Shown here: positions 1 through 14,600 of the stretch, in pieces
Position numbering within the stretch: position 1 is the stretch's first letter
Layout of the letters: the number at the start of each line of letters is the position of its first letter
Source of the DNA: Nemertoderma westbladi
Lineage: Eukaryota; Xenacoelomorpha; Nemertodermatida; Nemertodermatidae
Length of the DNA stretch: 50,685 bases
Direction: 5' to 3'
NCBI GenBank assembly: GCA_032718475.1
Contig: JAUCBJ010005321.1
Coordinates: forward strand, 64,001 to 114,685
The notes under the pieces: model-generated
What the model was told of the DNA's origin: nothing
Database searches by the model: none
What the model saw: only the letters and a program-made list of their open reading frames with translations
Made by a program: the position numbers and the translations under genes

Positions 1-3000
1 AACCAGAGACTATTCATAGTGAATCAAAGCGGCGTTGGTTGCTGAAACCAGAGACTATTCATAGTGAATCAAAGCGGCGTTGGTTGGTGAAACCAGAGAC
101 TATTCATAGTGAATCAAAGCGGCGTTGGTTGGTGAAACCAGAGACTATTCATAGTGAATCAAAGCGGCGTTGGTTGGTGAAACCAGAGACTATTCATAGT
201 GAATCAAAGCGGCGTTGGTTGGTGAAACCAGAGACTTTTCATAGTGAATCAAAGCGGCGTTGGTTGGTGAAACCAGAGACTATTCATAGTGAATCAAAGC
301 GGCGTTGGTTCGTGAAACCAGAGACTATTCATAGTGAATCAAAGCGGCGTTGGTTGCTGAAACCAGAGACTATTCATAGTGAATCAAAGCGGCGTTGGTT
401 CGTGAAACCAGAGACTATTCATAGTGAATCAAAGCGGCGTTGGTTGCTGAAACCAGAGACTATTCATAGTGAATCAAAGCGGCGTTGGTTGCTGAAACCA
501 GAGACTATTCATAGTGAATCAAAGCGGCGTTGGTTGCTGAAACCAGAGACTATTCATAGTGAATCAAAGCGGCGTTGGTTGGTGAAACCAGAGACTATTC
601 ATAGTGAATCAAAGCGGCGTTGGTTGGTGAAACCAGAGACTATTCATAGTGAATCAAAGCGGCGTTGGTTGCTGAAACCAGAGACTATTCATAGTGAATC
701 AAAGCGGCGTTGGTTGGTGAAACCAGAGACTATTCATAGTGAATCAAAGCGGCGTTGGTTGCTGAAACCAGAGACTATTCATAGTGAATCAAAGCGGCGT
801 TGGTTGCTGAAACCAGAGACTATTCATAGTGAATCAAAGCGGCGTTGGTTGCTGAAACCAGAGACTATTCATAGTGAATCAAAGCGGCGTTGGTTGGTGA
901 AACCAGAGACTATTCATAGTGAATCAAAGCGGCGTTGGTTGGTGAAACCAGAGACTATTCATAGTGAATCAAAGCGGCGTTGGTTGCTGAAACCAGAGAC
1001 TATTCATAGTGAATCAAAGCGGCGTTGGTTGCTGAAACCAGAGACTATTCATAGTGAATCAAAGCGGCGTTGGTTGGTGAAACCAGAGACTATTCATAGT
1101 GAATCAAAGCGGCGTTGGTTGGTGAAACCAGAGACTATTCATAGTGAATCAAAGCGGCGTTGGTTGCTGAAACCAGAGACTATTCATAGTGAATCAAAGC
1201 GGCGTTGGTTGCTGAAACCAGAGACTATTCATAGTGAATCAAAGCGGCGTTGGTTGGTGAAACCAGAGACTATTCATAGTGAATCAAAGCGGCGTTGGTT
1301 GGTGAAACCAGAGACTATTCATAGTGAATCAAAGCGGCGTTGGTTGGTGAAACCAGAGACTATTCATAGTGAATCAAAGCGGCGTTGGTTGGTGAAACCA
1401 GAGACTATTCATAGTGAATCAAAGCGGCGTTGGTTGGTGAAACCAGAGACTATTCATAGTGAATCAAAGCGGCGTTGGTTGGTGAAACCAGAGACTATTC
1501 ATAGTGAATCAAAGCGGCGTTGGTTGGTGAAACCAGAGACTATTCATAGTGAATCAAAGCGGCGTTGGTTGGTGAAACCAGAGACTATTCATAGTGAATC
1601 AAAGCGGCGTTGGTTGGTGAAACCAGAGACTATTCATAGTGAATCAAAGCGGCGTTGGTTGGTGAAACCAGAGACTATTCATAGTGAATCAAAGCGGCGT
1701 TGGTTGGTGAAACCAGAGACTATTCATAGTGAATCAAAGCGGCGTTGGTTGGTGAAACCAGAGACTATTCATAGTGAATCAAAGCGGCGTTGGTTGGTGA
1801 AACCAGAGACTATTCATAGTGAATCAAAGCGGCGTTGGTTGGTGAAACCAGAGACTATTCATAGTGAATCAAAGCGGCGTTGGTTGGTGAAACCAGAGAC
1901 TATTCATAGTGAATCAAAGCGGCGTTGGTTGGTGAAACCAGAGACTATTCATAGTGAATCAAAGCGGCGTTGGTTGGTGAAACCAGAGACTATTCATAGT
2001 GAATCAAAGCGGCGTTGGTTGGTGAAACCAGAGACTATTCATAGTGAATCAAAGCGGCGTTGGTTGGTGAAACCAGAGACTATTCATAGTGAATCAAAGC
2101 GGCGTTGGTTGGTGAAACCAGAGACTATTCATAGTGAATCAAAGCGGCGTTGGTTGGTGAAACCAGAGACTATTCATAGTGAATCAAAGCGGCGTTGGTT
2201 GGTGAAACCAGAGACTATTCATAGTGAATCAAAGCGGCGTTGGTTGGTGAAACCAGAGACTATTCATAGTGAATCAAAGCGGCGTTGGTTGGTGAAACCA
2301 GAGACTATTCATAGTGAATCAAAGCGGCGTTGGTTGGTGAAACCAGAGACTATTCATAGTGAATCAAAGCGGCGTTGGTTGGTGAAACCAGAGACTATTC
2401 ATAGTGAATCAAAGCGGCGTTGGTTGGTGAAACCAGAGACTATTCATAGTGAATCAAAGCGGCGTTGGTTGGTGAAACCAGAGACTATTCATAGTGAATC
2501 AAAGCGGCGTTGGTTGGTGAAACCAGAGACTATTCATAGTGAATCAAAGCGGCGTTGGTTGGTGAAACCAGAGACTATTCATAGTGAATCAAAGCGGCGT
2601 TGGTTGGTGAAACCAGAGACTATTCATAGTGAATCAAAGCGGCGTTGGTTGGTGAAACCAGAGACTATTCATAGTGAATCAAAGCGGCGTTGGTTGGTGA
2701 AACCAGAGACTATTCATAGTGAATCAAAGCGGCGTTGGTTGGTGAAACCAGAGACTATTCATAGTGAATCAAAGCGGCGTTGGTTGCTGAAACCAGAGAC
2801 TATTCATAGTGAATCAAAGCGGCGTTGGTTGCTGAAACCAGAGACTATTCATAGTGAATCAAAGCGGCGTTGGTTGGTGAAACCAGAGACTATTCATAGT
2901 GAATCAAAGCGGCGTTGGTTGGTGAAACCAGAGACTATTCATAGTGAATCAAAGCGGCGTTGGTTGGTGAAACCAGAGACTATTCATAGTGAATCAAAGC

Positions 3001-4675
3001 GGCGTTGGTTGGTGAAACCAGAGACTATTCATAGTGAATCAAAGCGGCGTTGGTTGGTGAAACCAGAGACTATTCATAGTGAATCAAAGCGGCGTTGGTT
3101 GGTGAAACCAGAGACTATTCATAGTGAATCAAAGCGGCGTTGGTTGGTGAAACCAGAGACTATTCATAGTGAATCAAAGCGGCGTTGGTTGGTGAAACCA
3201 GAGACTATTCATAGTGAATCAAAGCGGCGTTGGTTGCTGAAACCAGAGACTATTCATAGTGAATCAAAGCGGCGTTGGTTGGTGAAACCAGAGACTATTC
3301 ATAGTGAATCAAAGCGGCGTTGGTTGGTGAAACCAGAGACTATTCATAGTGAATCAAAGCGGCGTTGGTTGCTGAAACCAGAGACTATTCATAGTGAATC
3401 AAAGCGGCGTTGGTTGCTGAAACCAGAGACTATTCATAGTGAATCAAAGCGGCGTTGGTTGCTGAAACCAGAGACTATTCATAGTGAATCAAAGCGGCGT
3501 TGGTTGGTGAAACCAGAGACTATTCATAGTGAATCAAAGCGGCGTTGGTTGCTGAAACCAGAGACTATTCATAGTGAATCAAAGCGGCGTTGGTTGGTGA
3601 AACCAGAGACTATTCATAGTGAATCAAAGCGGCGTTGGTTGGTGAAACCAGAGACTATTCATAGTGAATCAAAGCGGCGTTGGTTGGTGAAACCAGAGAC
3701 TATTCATAGTGAATCAAAGCGGCGTTGGTTGGTGAAACCAGAGACTATTCATAGTGAATCAAAGCGGCGTTGGTTGGTGAAACCAGAGACTATTCATAGT
3801 GAATCAAAGCGGCGTTGGTTGCTGAAACCAGAGACTATTCATAGTGAATCAAAGCGGCGTTGGTTGGTGAAACCAGAGACTATTCATAGTGAATCAAAGC
3901 GGCGTTGGTTGGTGAAACCAGAGACTATTCATAGTGAATCAAAGCGGCGTTGGTTGGTGAAACCAGAGACTATTCATAGTGAATCAAAGCGGCGTTGGTT
4001 GGTGAAACCAGAGACTATTCATAGTGAATCAAAGCGGCGTTGGTTGGTGAAACCAGAGACTATTCATAGTGAATCAAAGCGGCGTTGGTTGGTGAAACCA
4101 GAGACTATTCATAGTGAATCAAAGCGGCGTTGGTTGGTGAAACCAGAGACTATTCATAGTGAATCAAAGCGGCGTTGGTTGCTGAAACCAGAGACTATTC
4201 ATAGTGAATCAAAGCGGCGTTGGTTGGTGAAACCAGAGACTATTCATAGTGAATCAAAGCGGCGTTGGTTGGTGAAACCAGAGACTATTCATAGTGAATC
4301 AAAGCGGCGTTGGTTGGTGAAACCAGAGACTATTCATAGTGAATCAAAGCGGCGTTGGTTGGTGAAACCAGAGACTATTCATAGTGAATCAAAGCGGCGT
4401 TGGTTGCTGAAACCAGAGACTATTCATAGTGAATCAAAGCGGCGTTGGTTGGTGAAACCAGAGACTATTCATAGTGAATCAAAGCGGCGTTGGTTGGTGA
4501 AACCAGAGACTATTCATAGTGAATCAAAGCGGCGTTGGTTGGTGAAACCAGAGACTATTCATAGTGAATCAAAGCGGCGTTGGTTGGTGAAACCAGAGAC
4601 TATTCATAGTGAATCAAAGCGGCGTTGGTTGGTGAAACCAGAGACTATTCATAGTGAATCAAAGCGGCGTTGGTT

Positions 4676-5665
4676 GCTGAAACCAGAGACTATTCATAGT
4701 GAATCAAAGCGGCGTTGGTTGCTGAAACCAGAGACTATTCATAGTGAATCAAAGCGGCGTTGGTTGGTGAAACCAGAGACTATTCATAGTGAATCAAAGC
4801 GGCGTTGGTTGGTGAAACCAGAGACTATTCATAGTGAATCAAAGCGGCGTTGGTTGGTGAAACCAGAGACTATTCATAGTGAATCAAAGCGGCGTTGGTT
4901 GCTGAAACCAGAGACTATTCATAGTGAATCAAAGCGGCGTTGGTTGGTGAAACCAGAGACTATTCATAGTGAATCAAAGCGGCGTTGGTTGGTGAAACCA
5001 GAGACTATTCATAGTGAATCAAAGCGGCGTTGGTTGGTGAAACCAGAGACTATTCATAGTGAATCAAAGCGGCGTTGGTTGGTGAAACCAGAGACTATTC
5101 ATAGTGAATCAAAGCGGCGTTGGTTGGTGAAACCAGAGACTATTCATAGTGAATCAAAGCGGCGTTGGTTGCTGAAACCAGAGACTATTCATAGTGAATC
5201 AAAGCGGCGTTGGTTGCTGAAACCAGAGACTATTCATAGTGAATCAAAGCGGCGTTGGTTGGTGAAACCAGAGACTATTCATAGTGAATCAAAGCGGCGT
5301 TGGTTGGTGAAACCAGAGACTATTCATAGTGAATCAAAGCGGCGTTGGTTGGTGAAACCAGAGACTATTCATAGTGAATCAAAGCGGCGTTGGTTGCTGA
5401 AACCAGAGACTATTCATAGTGAATCAAAGCGGCGTTGGTTGGTGAAACCAGAGACTATTCATAGTGAATCAAAGCGGCGTTGGTTGGTGAAACCAGAGAC
5501 TATTCATAGTGAATCAAAGCGGCGTTGGTTGGTGAAACCAGAGACTATTCATAGTGAATCAAAGCGGCGTTGGTTGGTGAAACCAGAGACTATTCATAGT
5601 GAATCAAAGCGGCGTTGGTTGGTGAAACCAGAGACTATTCATAGTGAATCAAAGCGGCGTTGGTT
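4676..5665. repeat. Higher-order repeat within the satellite, 11 units (495 bp) twice
   Basis: If each unit is scored C or G at the variable base, the C-type units near 4676, 4721 and 4901 recur near 5171, 5216 and 5396, each exactly 495 bp later. The intervening units are all G-type in both blocks. This gives the pattern CCGGGCGGGGG twice in a row. A similar start (8546, 8591, 8771) is seen further right. It indicates amplification of 11-unit blocks. Confidence 0.75.
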
Positions 5666-8600
5666 GGTGAAACCAGAGACTATTCATAGTGAATCAAAGC
5701 GGCGTTGGTTGGTGAAACCAGAGACTATTCATAGTGAATCAAAGCGGCGTTGGTTGGTGAAACCAGAGACTATTCATAGTGAATCAAAGCGGCGTTGGTT
5801 GGTGAAACCAGAGACTATTCATAGTGAATCAAAGCGGCGTTGGTTGGTGAAACCAGAGACTATTCATAGTGAATCAAAGCGGCGTTGGTTGGTGAAACCA
5901 GAGACTATTCATAGTGAATCAAAGCGGCGTTGGTTGGTGAAACCAGAGACTATTCATAGTGAATCAAAGCGGCGTTGGTTGGTGAAACCAGAGACTATTC
6001 ATAGTGAATCAAAGCGGCGTTGGTTGGTGAAACCAGAGACTATTCATAGTGAATCAAAGCGGCGTTGGTTGGTGAAACCAGAGACTATTCATAGTGAATC
6101 AAAGCGGCGTTGGTTGGTGAAACCAGAGACTATTCATAGTGAATCAAAGCGGCGTTGGTTGGTGAAACCAGAGACTATTCATAGTGAATCAAAGCGGCGT
6201 TGGTTGGTGAAACCAGAGACTATTCATAGTGAATCAAAGCGGCGTTGGTTGGTGAAACCAGAGACTATTCATAGTGAATCAAAGCGGCGTTGGTTGGTGA
6301 AACCAGAGACTATTCATAGTGAATCAAAGCGGCGTTGGTTGGTGAAACCAGAGACTATTCATAGTGAATCAAAGCGGCGTTGGTTGGTGAAACCAGAGAC
6401 TATTCATAGTGAATCAAAGCGGCGTTGGTTGGTGAAACCAGAGACTATTCATAGTGAATCAAAGCGGCGTTGGTTGGTGAAACCAGAGACTATTCATAGT
6501 GAATCAAAGCGGCGTTGGTTGGTGAAACCAGAGACTATTCATAGTGAATCAAAGCGGCGTTGGTTGGTGAAACCAGAGACTATTCATAGTGAATCAAAGC
6601 GGCGTTGGTTGGTGAAACCAGAGACTATTCATAGTGAATCAAAGCGGCGTTGGTTGCTGAAACCAGAGACTATTCATAGTGAATCAAAGCGGCGTTGGTT
6701 GGTGAAACCAGAGACTATTCATAGTGAATCAAAGCGGCGTTGGTTGCTGAAACCAGAGACTATTCATAGTGAATCAAAGCGGCGTTGGTTGGTGAAACCA
6801 GAGACTATTCATAGTGAATCAAAGCGGCGTTGGTTGGTGAAACCAGAGACTATTCATAGTGAATCAAAGCGGCGTTGGTTGCTGAAACCAGAGACTATTC
6901 ATAGTGAATCAAAGCGGCGTTGGTTGGTGAAACCAGAGACTATTCATAGTGAATCAAAGCGGCGTTGGTTGGTGAAACCAGAGACTATTCATAGTGAATC
7001 AAAGCGGCGTTGGTTGGTGAAACCAGAGACTATTCATAGTGAATCAAAGCGGCGTTGGTTGGTGAAACCAGAGACTATTCATAGTGAATCAAAGCGGCGT
7101 TGGTTGCTGAAACCAGAGACTATTCATAGTGAATCAAAGCGGCGTTGGTTGGTGAAACCAGAGACTATTCATAGTGAATCAAAGCGGCGTTGGTTGCTGA
7201 AACCAGAGACTATTCATAGTGAATCAAAGCGGCGTTGGTTGGTGAAACCAGAGACTATTCATAGTGAATCAAAGCGGCGTTGGTTGCTGAAACCAGAGAC
7301 TATTCATAGTGAATCAAAGCGGCGTTGGTTGCTGAAACCAGAGACTATTCATAGTGAATCAAAGCGGCGTTGGTTGGTGAAACCAGAGACTATTCATAGT
7401 GAATCAAAGCGGCGTTGGTTGGTGAAACCAGAGACTATTCATAGTGAATCAAAGCGGCGTTGGTTGCTGAAACCAGAGACTATTCATAGTGAATCAAAGC
7501 GGCGTTGGTTGCTGAAACCAGAGACTATTCATAGTGAATCAAAGCGGCGTTGGTTGGTGAAACCAGAGACTATTCATAGTGAATCAAAGCGGCGTTGGTT
7601 GGTGAAACCAGAGACTATTCATAGTGAATCAAAGCGGCGTTGGTTGGTGAAACCAGAGACTATTCATAGTGAATCAAAGCGGCGTTGGTTGGTGAAACCA
7701 GAGACTATTCATAGTGAATCAAAGCGGCGTTGGTTGCTGAAACCAGAGACTATTCATAGTGAATCAAAGCGGCGTTGGTTGCTGAAACCAGAGACTATTC
7801 ATAATGAATCAAAGCGGCGTTGGTTGGTGAAACCAGAGACTATTCATAGTGAATCAAAGCGGCGTTGGTTGGTGAAACCAGAGACTATTCATAGTGAATC
7901 AAAGCGGCGTTGGTTGGTGAAACCAGAGACTATTCATAGTGAATCAAAGCGGCGTTGGTTGGTGAAACCAGAGACTATTCATAGTGAATCAAAGCGGCGT
8001 TGGTTGCTGAAACCAGAGACTATTCATAGTGAATCAAAGCGGCGTTGGTTGGTGAAACCAGAGACTATTCATAGTGAATCAAAGCGGCGTTGGTTGGTGA
8101 AACCAGAGACTATTCATAGTGAATCAAAGCGGCGTTGGTTGGTGAAACCAGAGACTATTCATAGTGAATCAAAGCGGCGTTGGTTGCTGAAACCAGAGAC
8201 TATTCATAGTGAATCAAAGCGGCGTTGGTTGGTGAAACCAGAGACTATTCATAGTGAATCAAAGCGGCGTTGGTTGCTGAAACCAGAGACTATTCATAGT
8301 GAATCAAAGCGGCGTTGGTTGGTGAAACCAGAGACTATTCATAGTGAATCAAAGCGGCGTTGGTTGGTGAAACCAGAGACTATTCATAGTGAATCAAAGC
8401 GGCGTTGGTTGGTGAAACCAGAGACTATTCATAGTGAATCAAAGCGGCGTTGGTTGGTGAAACCAGAGACTATTCATAGTGAATCAAAGCGGCGTTGGTT
8501 GGTGAAACCAGAGACTATTCATAGTGAATCAAAGCGGCGTTGGTTGCTGAAACCAGAGACTATTCATAGTGAATCAAAGCGGCGTTGGTTGCTGAAACCA

Positions 8601-11600
8601 GAGACTATTCATAGTGAATCAAAGCGGCGTTGGTTGGTGAAACCAGAGACTATTCATAGTGAATCAAAGCGGCGTTGGTTGGTGAAACCAGAGACTATTC
8701 ATAGTGAATCAAAGCGGCGTTGGTTGGTGAAACCAGAGACTATTCATAGTGAATCAAAGCGGCGTTGGTTGCTGAAACCAGAGACTATTCATAGTGAATC
8801 AAAGCGGCGTTGGTTGGTGAAACCAGAGACTATTCATAGTGAATCAAAGCGGCGTTGGTTGGTGAAACCAGAGACTATTCATAGTGAATCAAAGCGGCGT
8901 TGGTTGGTGAAACCAGAGACTATTCATAGTGAATCAAAGCGGCGTTGGTTGGTGAAACCAGAGACTATTCATAGTGAATCAAAGCGGCGTTGGTTGGTGA
9001 AACCAGAGACTATTCATAGTGAATCAAAGCGGCGTTGGTTGCTGAAACCAGAGACTATTCATAGTGAATCAAAGCGGCGTTGGTTGGTGAAACCAGAGAC
9101 TATTCATAGTGAATCAAAGCGGCGTTGGTTGGTGAAACCAGAGACTATTCATAGTGAATCAAAGCGGCGTTGGTTGGTGAAACCAGAGACTATTCATAGT
9201 GAATCAAAGCGGCGTTGGTTGGTGAAACCAGAGACTATTCATAGTGAATCAAAGCGGCGTTGGTTGGTGAAACCAGAGACTATTCATAGTGAATCAAAGC
9301 GGCGTTGGTTGGTGAAACCAGAGACTATTCATAGTGAATCAAAGCGGCGTTGGTTGGTGAAACCAGAGACTATTCATAGTGAATCAAAGCGGCGTTGGTT
9401 GGTGAAACCAGAGACTATTCATAGTGAATCAAAGCGGCGTTGGTTGGTGAAACCAGAGACTATTCATAGTGAATCAAAGCGGCGTTGGTTGGTGAAACCA
9501 GAGACTATTCATAGTGAATCAAAGCGGCGTTGGTTGGTGAAACCAGAGACTATTCATAGTGAATCAAAGCGGCGTTGGTTGGTGAAACCAGAGACTATTC
9601 ATAGTGAATCAAAGCGGCGTTGGTTGGTGAAACCAGAGACTATTCATAGTGAATCAAAGCGGCGTTGGTTGGTGAAACCAGAGACTATTCATAGTGAATC
9701 AAAGCGGCGTTGGTTGGTGAAACCAGAGACTATTCATAGTGAATCAAAGCGGCGTTGGTTGGTGAAACCAGAGACTATTCATAGTGAATCAAAGCGGCGT
9801 TGGTTGGTGAAACCAGAGACTATTCATAGTGAATCAAAGCGGCGTTGGTTGCTGAAACCAGAGACTATTCATAGTGAATCAAAGCGGCGTTGGTTGCTGA
9901 AACCAGAGACTATTCATAGTGAATCAAAGCGGCGTTGGTTGGTGAAACCAGAGACTATTCATAGTGAATCAAAGCGGCGTTGGTTGCTGAAACCAGAGAC
10001 TATTCATAGTGAATCAAAGCGGCGTTGGTTGGTGAAACCAGAGACTATTCATAGTGAATCAAAGCGGCGTTGGTTGGTGAAACCAGAGACTATTCATAGT
10101 GAATCAAAGCGGCGTTGGTTGGTGAAACCAGAGACTATTCATAGTGAATCAAAGCGGCGTTGGTTGGTGAAACCAGAGACTATTCATAGTGAATCAAAGC
10201 GGCGTTGGTTGGTGAAACCAGAGACTATTCATAGTGAATCAAAGCGGCGTTGGTTGCTGAAACCAGAGACTATTCATAGTGAATCAAAGCGGCGTTGGTT
10301 GGTGAAACCAGAGACTATTCATAGTGAATCAAAGCGGCGTTGGTTGCTGAAACCAGAGACTATTCATAGTGAATCAAAGCGGCGTTGGTTGCTGAAACCA
10401 GAGACTATTCATAGTGAATCAAAGCGGCGTTGGTTGGTGAAACCAGAGACTATTCATAGTGAATCAAAGCGGCGTTGGTTGCTGAAACCAGAGACTATTC
10501 ATAGTGAATCAAAGCGGCGTTGGTTGCTGAAACCAGAGACTATTCATAGTGAATCAAAGCGGCGTTGGTTGGTGAAACCAGAGACTATTCATAGTGAATC
10601 AAAGCGGCGTTGGTTGGTGAAACCAGAGACTATTCATAGTGAATCAAAGCGGCGTTGGTTGGTGAAACCAGAGACTATTCATAGTGAATCAAAGCGGCGT
10701 TGGTTGCTGAAACCAGAGACTATTCATAGTGAATCAAAGCGGCGTTGGTTGCTGAAACCAGAGACTATTCATAGTGAATCAAAGCGGCGTTGGTTGGTGA
10801 AACCAGAGACTATTCATAGTGAATCAAAGCGGCGTTGGTTGGTGAAACCAGAGACTATTCATAGTGAATCAAAGCGGCGTTGGTTGGTGAAACCAGAGAC
10901 TATTCATAGTGAATCAAAGCGGCGTTGGTTGGTGAAACCAGAGACTATTCATAGTGAATCAAAGCGGCGTTGGTTGGTGAAACCAGAGACTATTCATAGT
11001 GAATCAAAGCGGCGTTGGTTGGTGAAACCAGAGACTATTCATAGTGAATCAAAGCGGCGTTGGTTGCTGAAACCAGAGACTATTCATAGTGAATCAAAGC
11101 GGCGTTGGTTGGTGAAACCAGAGACTATTCATAGTGAATCAAAGCGGCGTTGGTTGCTGAAACCAGAGACTATTCATAGTGAATCAAAGCGGCGTTGGTT
11201 GCTGAAACCAGAGACTATTCATAGTGAATCAAAGCGGCGTTGGTTGCTGAAACCAGAGACTATTCATAGTGAATCAAAGCGGCGTTGGTTGGTGAAACCA
11301 GAGACTATTCATAGTGAATCAAAGCGGCGTTGGTTGCTGAAACCAGAGACTATTCATAGTGAATCAAAGCGGCGTTGGTTGGTGAAACCAGAGACTATTC
11401 ATAGTGAATCAAAGCGGCGTTGGTTGGTGAAACCAGAGACTATTCATAGTGAATCAAAGCGGCGTTGGTTGCTGAAACCAGAGACTATTCATAGTGAATC
11501 AAAGCGGCGTTGGTTGGTGAAACCAGAGACTATTCATAGTGAATCAAAGCGGCGTTGGTTGCTGAAACCAGAGACTATTCATAGTGAATCAAAGCGGCGT

Positions 11601-14600
11601 TGGTTGGTGAAACCAGAGACTATTCATAGTGAATCAAAGCGGCGTTGGTTGGTGAAACCAGAGACTATTCATAGTGAATCAAAGCGGCGTTGGTTGGTGA
11701 AACCAGAGACTATTCATAGTGAATCAAAGCGGCGTTGGTTGCTGAAACCAGAGACTATTCATAGTGAATCAAAGCGGCGTTGGTTGGTGAAACCAGAGAC
11801 TATTCATAGTGAATCAAAGCGGCGTTGGTTGCTGAAACCAGAGACTATTCATAGTGAATCAAAGCGGCGTTGGTTGCTGAAACCAGAGACTATTCATAGT
11901 GAATCAAAGCGGCGTTGGTTGGTGAAACCAGAGACTATTCATAGTGAATCAAAGCGGCGTTGGTTGGTGAAACCAGAGACTATTCATAGTGAATCAAAGC
12001 GGCGTTGGTTGGTGAAACCAGAGACTATTCATAGTGAATCAAAGCGGCGTTGGTTGGTGAAACCAGAGACTATTCATAGTGAATCAAAGCGGCGTTGGTT
12101 GCTGAAACCAGAGACTATTCATAGTGAATCAAAGCGGCGTTGGTTGCTGAAACCAGAGACTATTCATAGTGAATCAAAGCGGCGTTGGTTGGTGAAACCA
12201 GAGACTATTCATAGTGAATCAAAGCGGCGTTGGTTGCTGAAACCAGAGACTATTCATAGTGAATCAAAGCGGCGTTGGTTGGTGAAACCAGAGACTATTC
12301 ATAGTGAATCAAAGCGGCGTTGGTTGGTGAAACCAGAGACTATTCATAGTGAATCAAAGCGGCGTTGGTTGGTGAAACCAGAGACTATTCATAGTGAATC
12401 AAAGCGGCGTTGGTTGGTGAAACCAGAGACTATTCATAGTGAATCAAAGCGGCGTTGGTTGGTGAAACCAGAGACTATTCATAGTGAATCAAAGCGGCGT
12501 TGGTTGGTGAAACCAGAGACTATTCATAGTGAATCAAAGCGGCGTTGGTTGCTGAAACCAGAGACTATTCATAGTGAATCAAAGCGGCGTTGGTTGCTGA
12601 AACCAGAGACTATTCATAGTGAATCAAAGCGGCGTTGGTTGCTGAAACCAGAGACTATTCATAGTGAATCAAAGCGGCGTTGGTTGCTGAAACCAGAGAC
12701 TATTCATAGTGAATCAAAGCGGCGTTGGTTGGTGAAACCAGAGACTATTCATAGTGAATCAAAGCGGCGTTGGTTGCTGAAACCAGAGACTATTCATAGT
12801 GAATCAAAGCGGCGTTGGTTGCTGAAACCAGAGACTATTCATAGTGAATCAAAGCGGCGTTGGTTGCTGAAACCAGAGACTATTCATAGTGAATCAAAGC
12901 GGCGTTGGTTGGTGAAACCAGAGACTATTCATAGTGAATCAAAGCGGCGTTGGTTGCTGAAACCAGAGACTATTCATAGTGAATCAAAGCGGCGTTGGTT
13001 GCTGAAACCAGAGACTATTCATAGTGAATCAAAGCGGCGTTGGTTGGTGAAACCAGAGACTATTCATAGTGAATCAAAGCGGCGTTGGTTGGTGAAACCA
13101 GAGACTATTCATAGTGAATCAAAGCGGCGTTGGTTGCTGAAACCAGAGACTATTCATAGTGAATCAAAGCGGCGTTGGTTGGTGAAACCAGAGACTATTC
13201 ATAGTGAATCAAAGCGGCGTTGGTTGCTGAAACCAGAGACTATTCATAGTGAATCAAAGCGGCGTTGGTTGCTGAAACCAGAGACTATTCATAGTGAATC
13301 AAAGCGGCGTTGGTTGGTGAAACCAGAGACTATTCATAGTGAATCAAAGCGGCGTTGGTTGGTGAAACCAGAGACTATTCATAGTGAATCAAAGCGGCGT
13401 TGGTTGCTGAAACCAGAGACTATTCATAGTGAATCAAAGCGGCGTTGGTTGCTGAAACCAGAGACTATTCATAGTGAATCAAAGCGGCGTTGGTTGGTGA
13501 AACCAGAGACTATTCATAGTGAATCAAAGCGGCGTTGGTTGCTGAAACCAGAGACTATTCATAGTGAATCAAAGCGGCGTTGGTTGGTGAAACCAGAGAC
13601 TATTCATAGTGAATCAAAGCGGCGTTGGTTGGTGAAACCAGAGACTATTCATAGTGAATCAAAGCGGCGTTGGTTGGTGAAACCAGAGACTATTCATAGT
13701 GAATCAAAGCGGCGTTGGTTGCTGAAACCAGAGACTATTCATAGTGAATCAAAGCGGCGTTGGTTGGTGAAACCAGAGACTATTCATAGTGAATCAAAGC
13801 GGCGTTGGTTGGTGAAACCAGAGACTATTCATAGTGAATCAAAGCGGCGTTGGTTGGTGAAACCAGAGACTATTCATAGTGAATCAAAGCGGCGTTGGTT
13901 GCTGAAACCAGAGACTATTCATAGTGAATCAAAGCGGCGTTGGTTGCTGAAACCAGAGACTATTCATAGTGAATCAAAGCGGCGTTGGTTGCTGAAACCA
14001 GAGACTATTCATAGTGAATCAAAGCGGCGTTGGTTGGTGAAACCAGAGACTATTCATAGTGAATCAAAGCGGCGTTGGTTGGTGAAACCAGAGACTATTC
14101 ATAGTGAATCAAAGCGGCGTTGGTTGCTGAAACCAGAGACTATTCATAGTGAATCAAAGCGGCGTTGGTTGGTGAAACCAGAGACTATTCATAGTGAATC
14201 AAAGCGGCGTTGGTTGGTGAAACCAGAGACTATTCATAGTGAATCAAAGCGGCGTTGGTTGCTGAAACCAGAGACTATTCATAGTGAATCAAAGCGGCGT
14301 TGGTTGGTGAAACCAGAGACTATTCATAGTGAATCAAAGCGGCGTTGGTTGGTGAAACCAGAGACTATTCATAGTGAATCAAAGCGGCGTTGGTTGGTGA
14401 AACCAGAGACTATTCATAGTGAATCAAAGCGGCGTTGGTTGCTGAAACCAGAGACTATTCATAGTGAATCAAAGCGGCGTTGGTTGCTGAAACCAGAGAC
14501 TATTCATAGTGAATCAAAGCGGCGTTGGTTGCTGAAACCAGAGACTATTCATAGTGAATCAAAGCGGCGTTGGTTGGTGAAACCAGAGACTATTCATAGT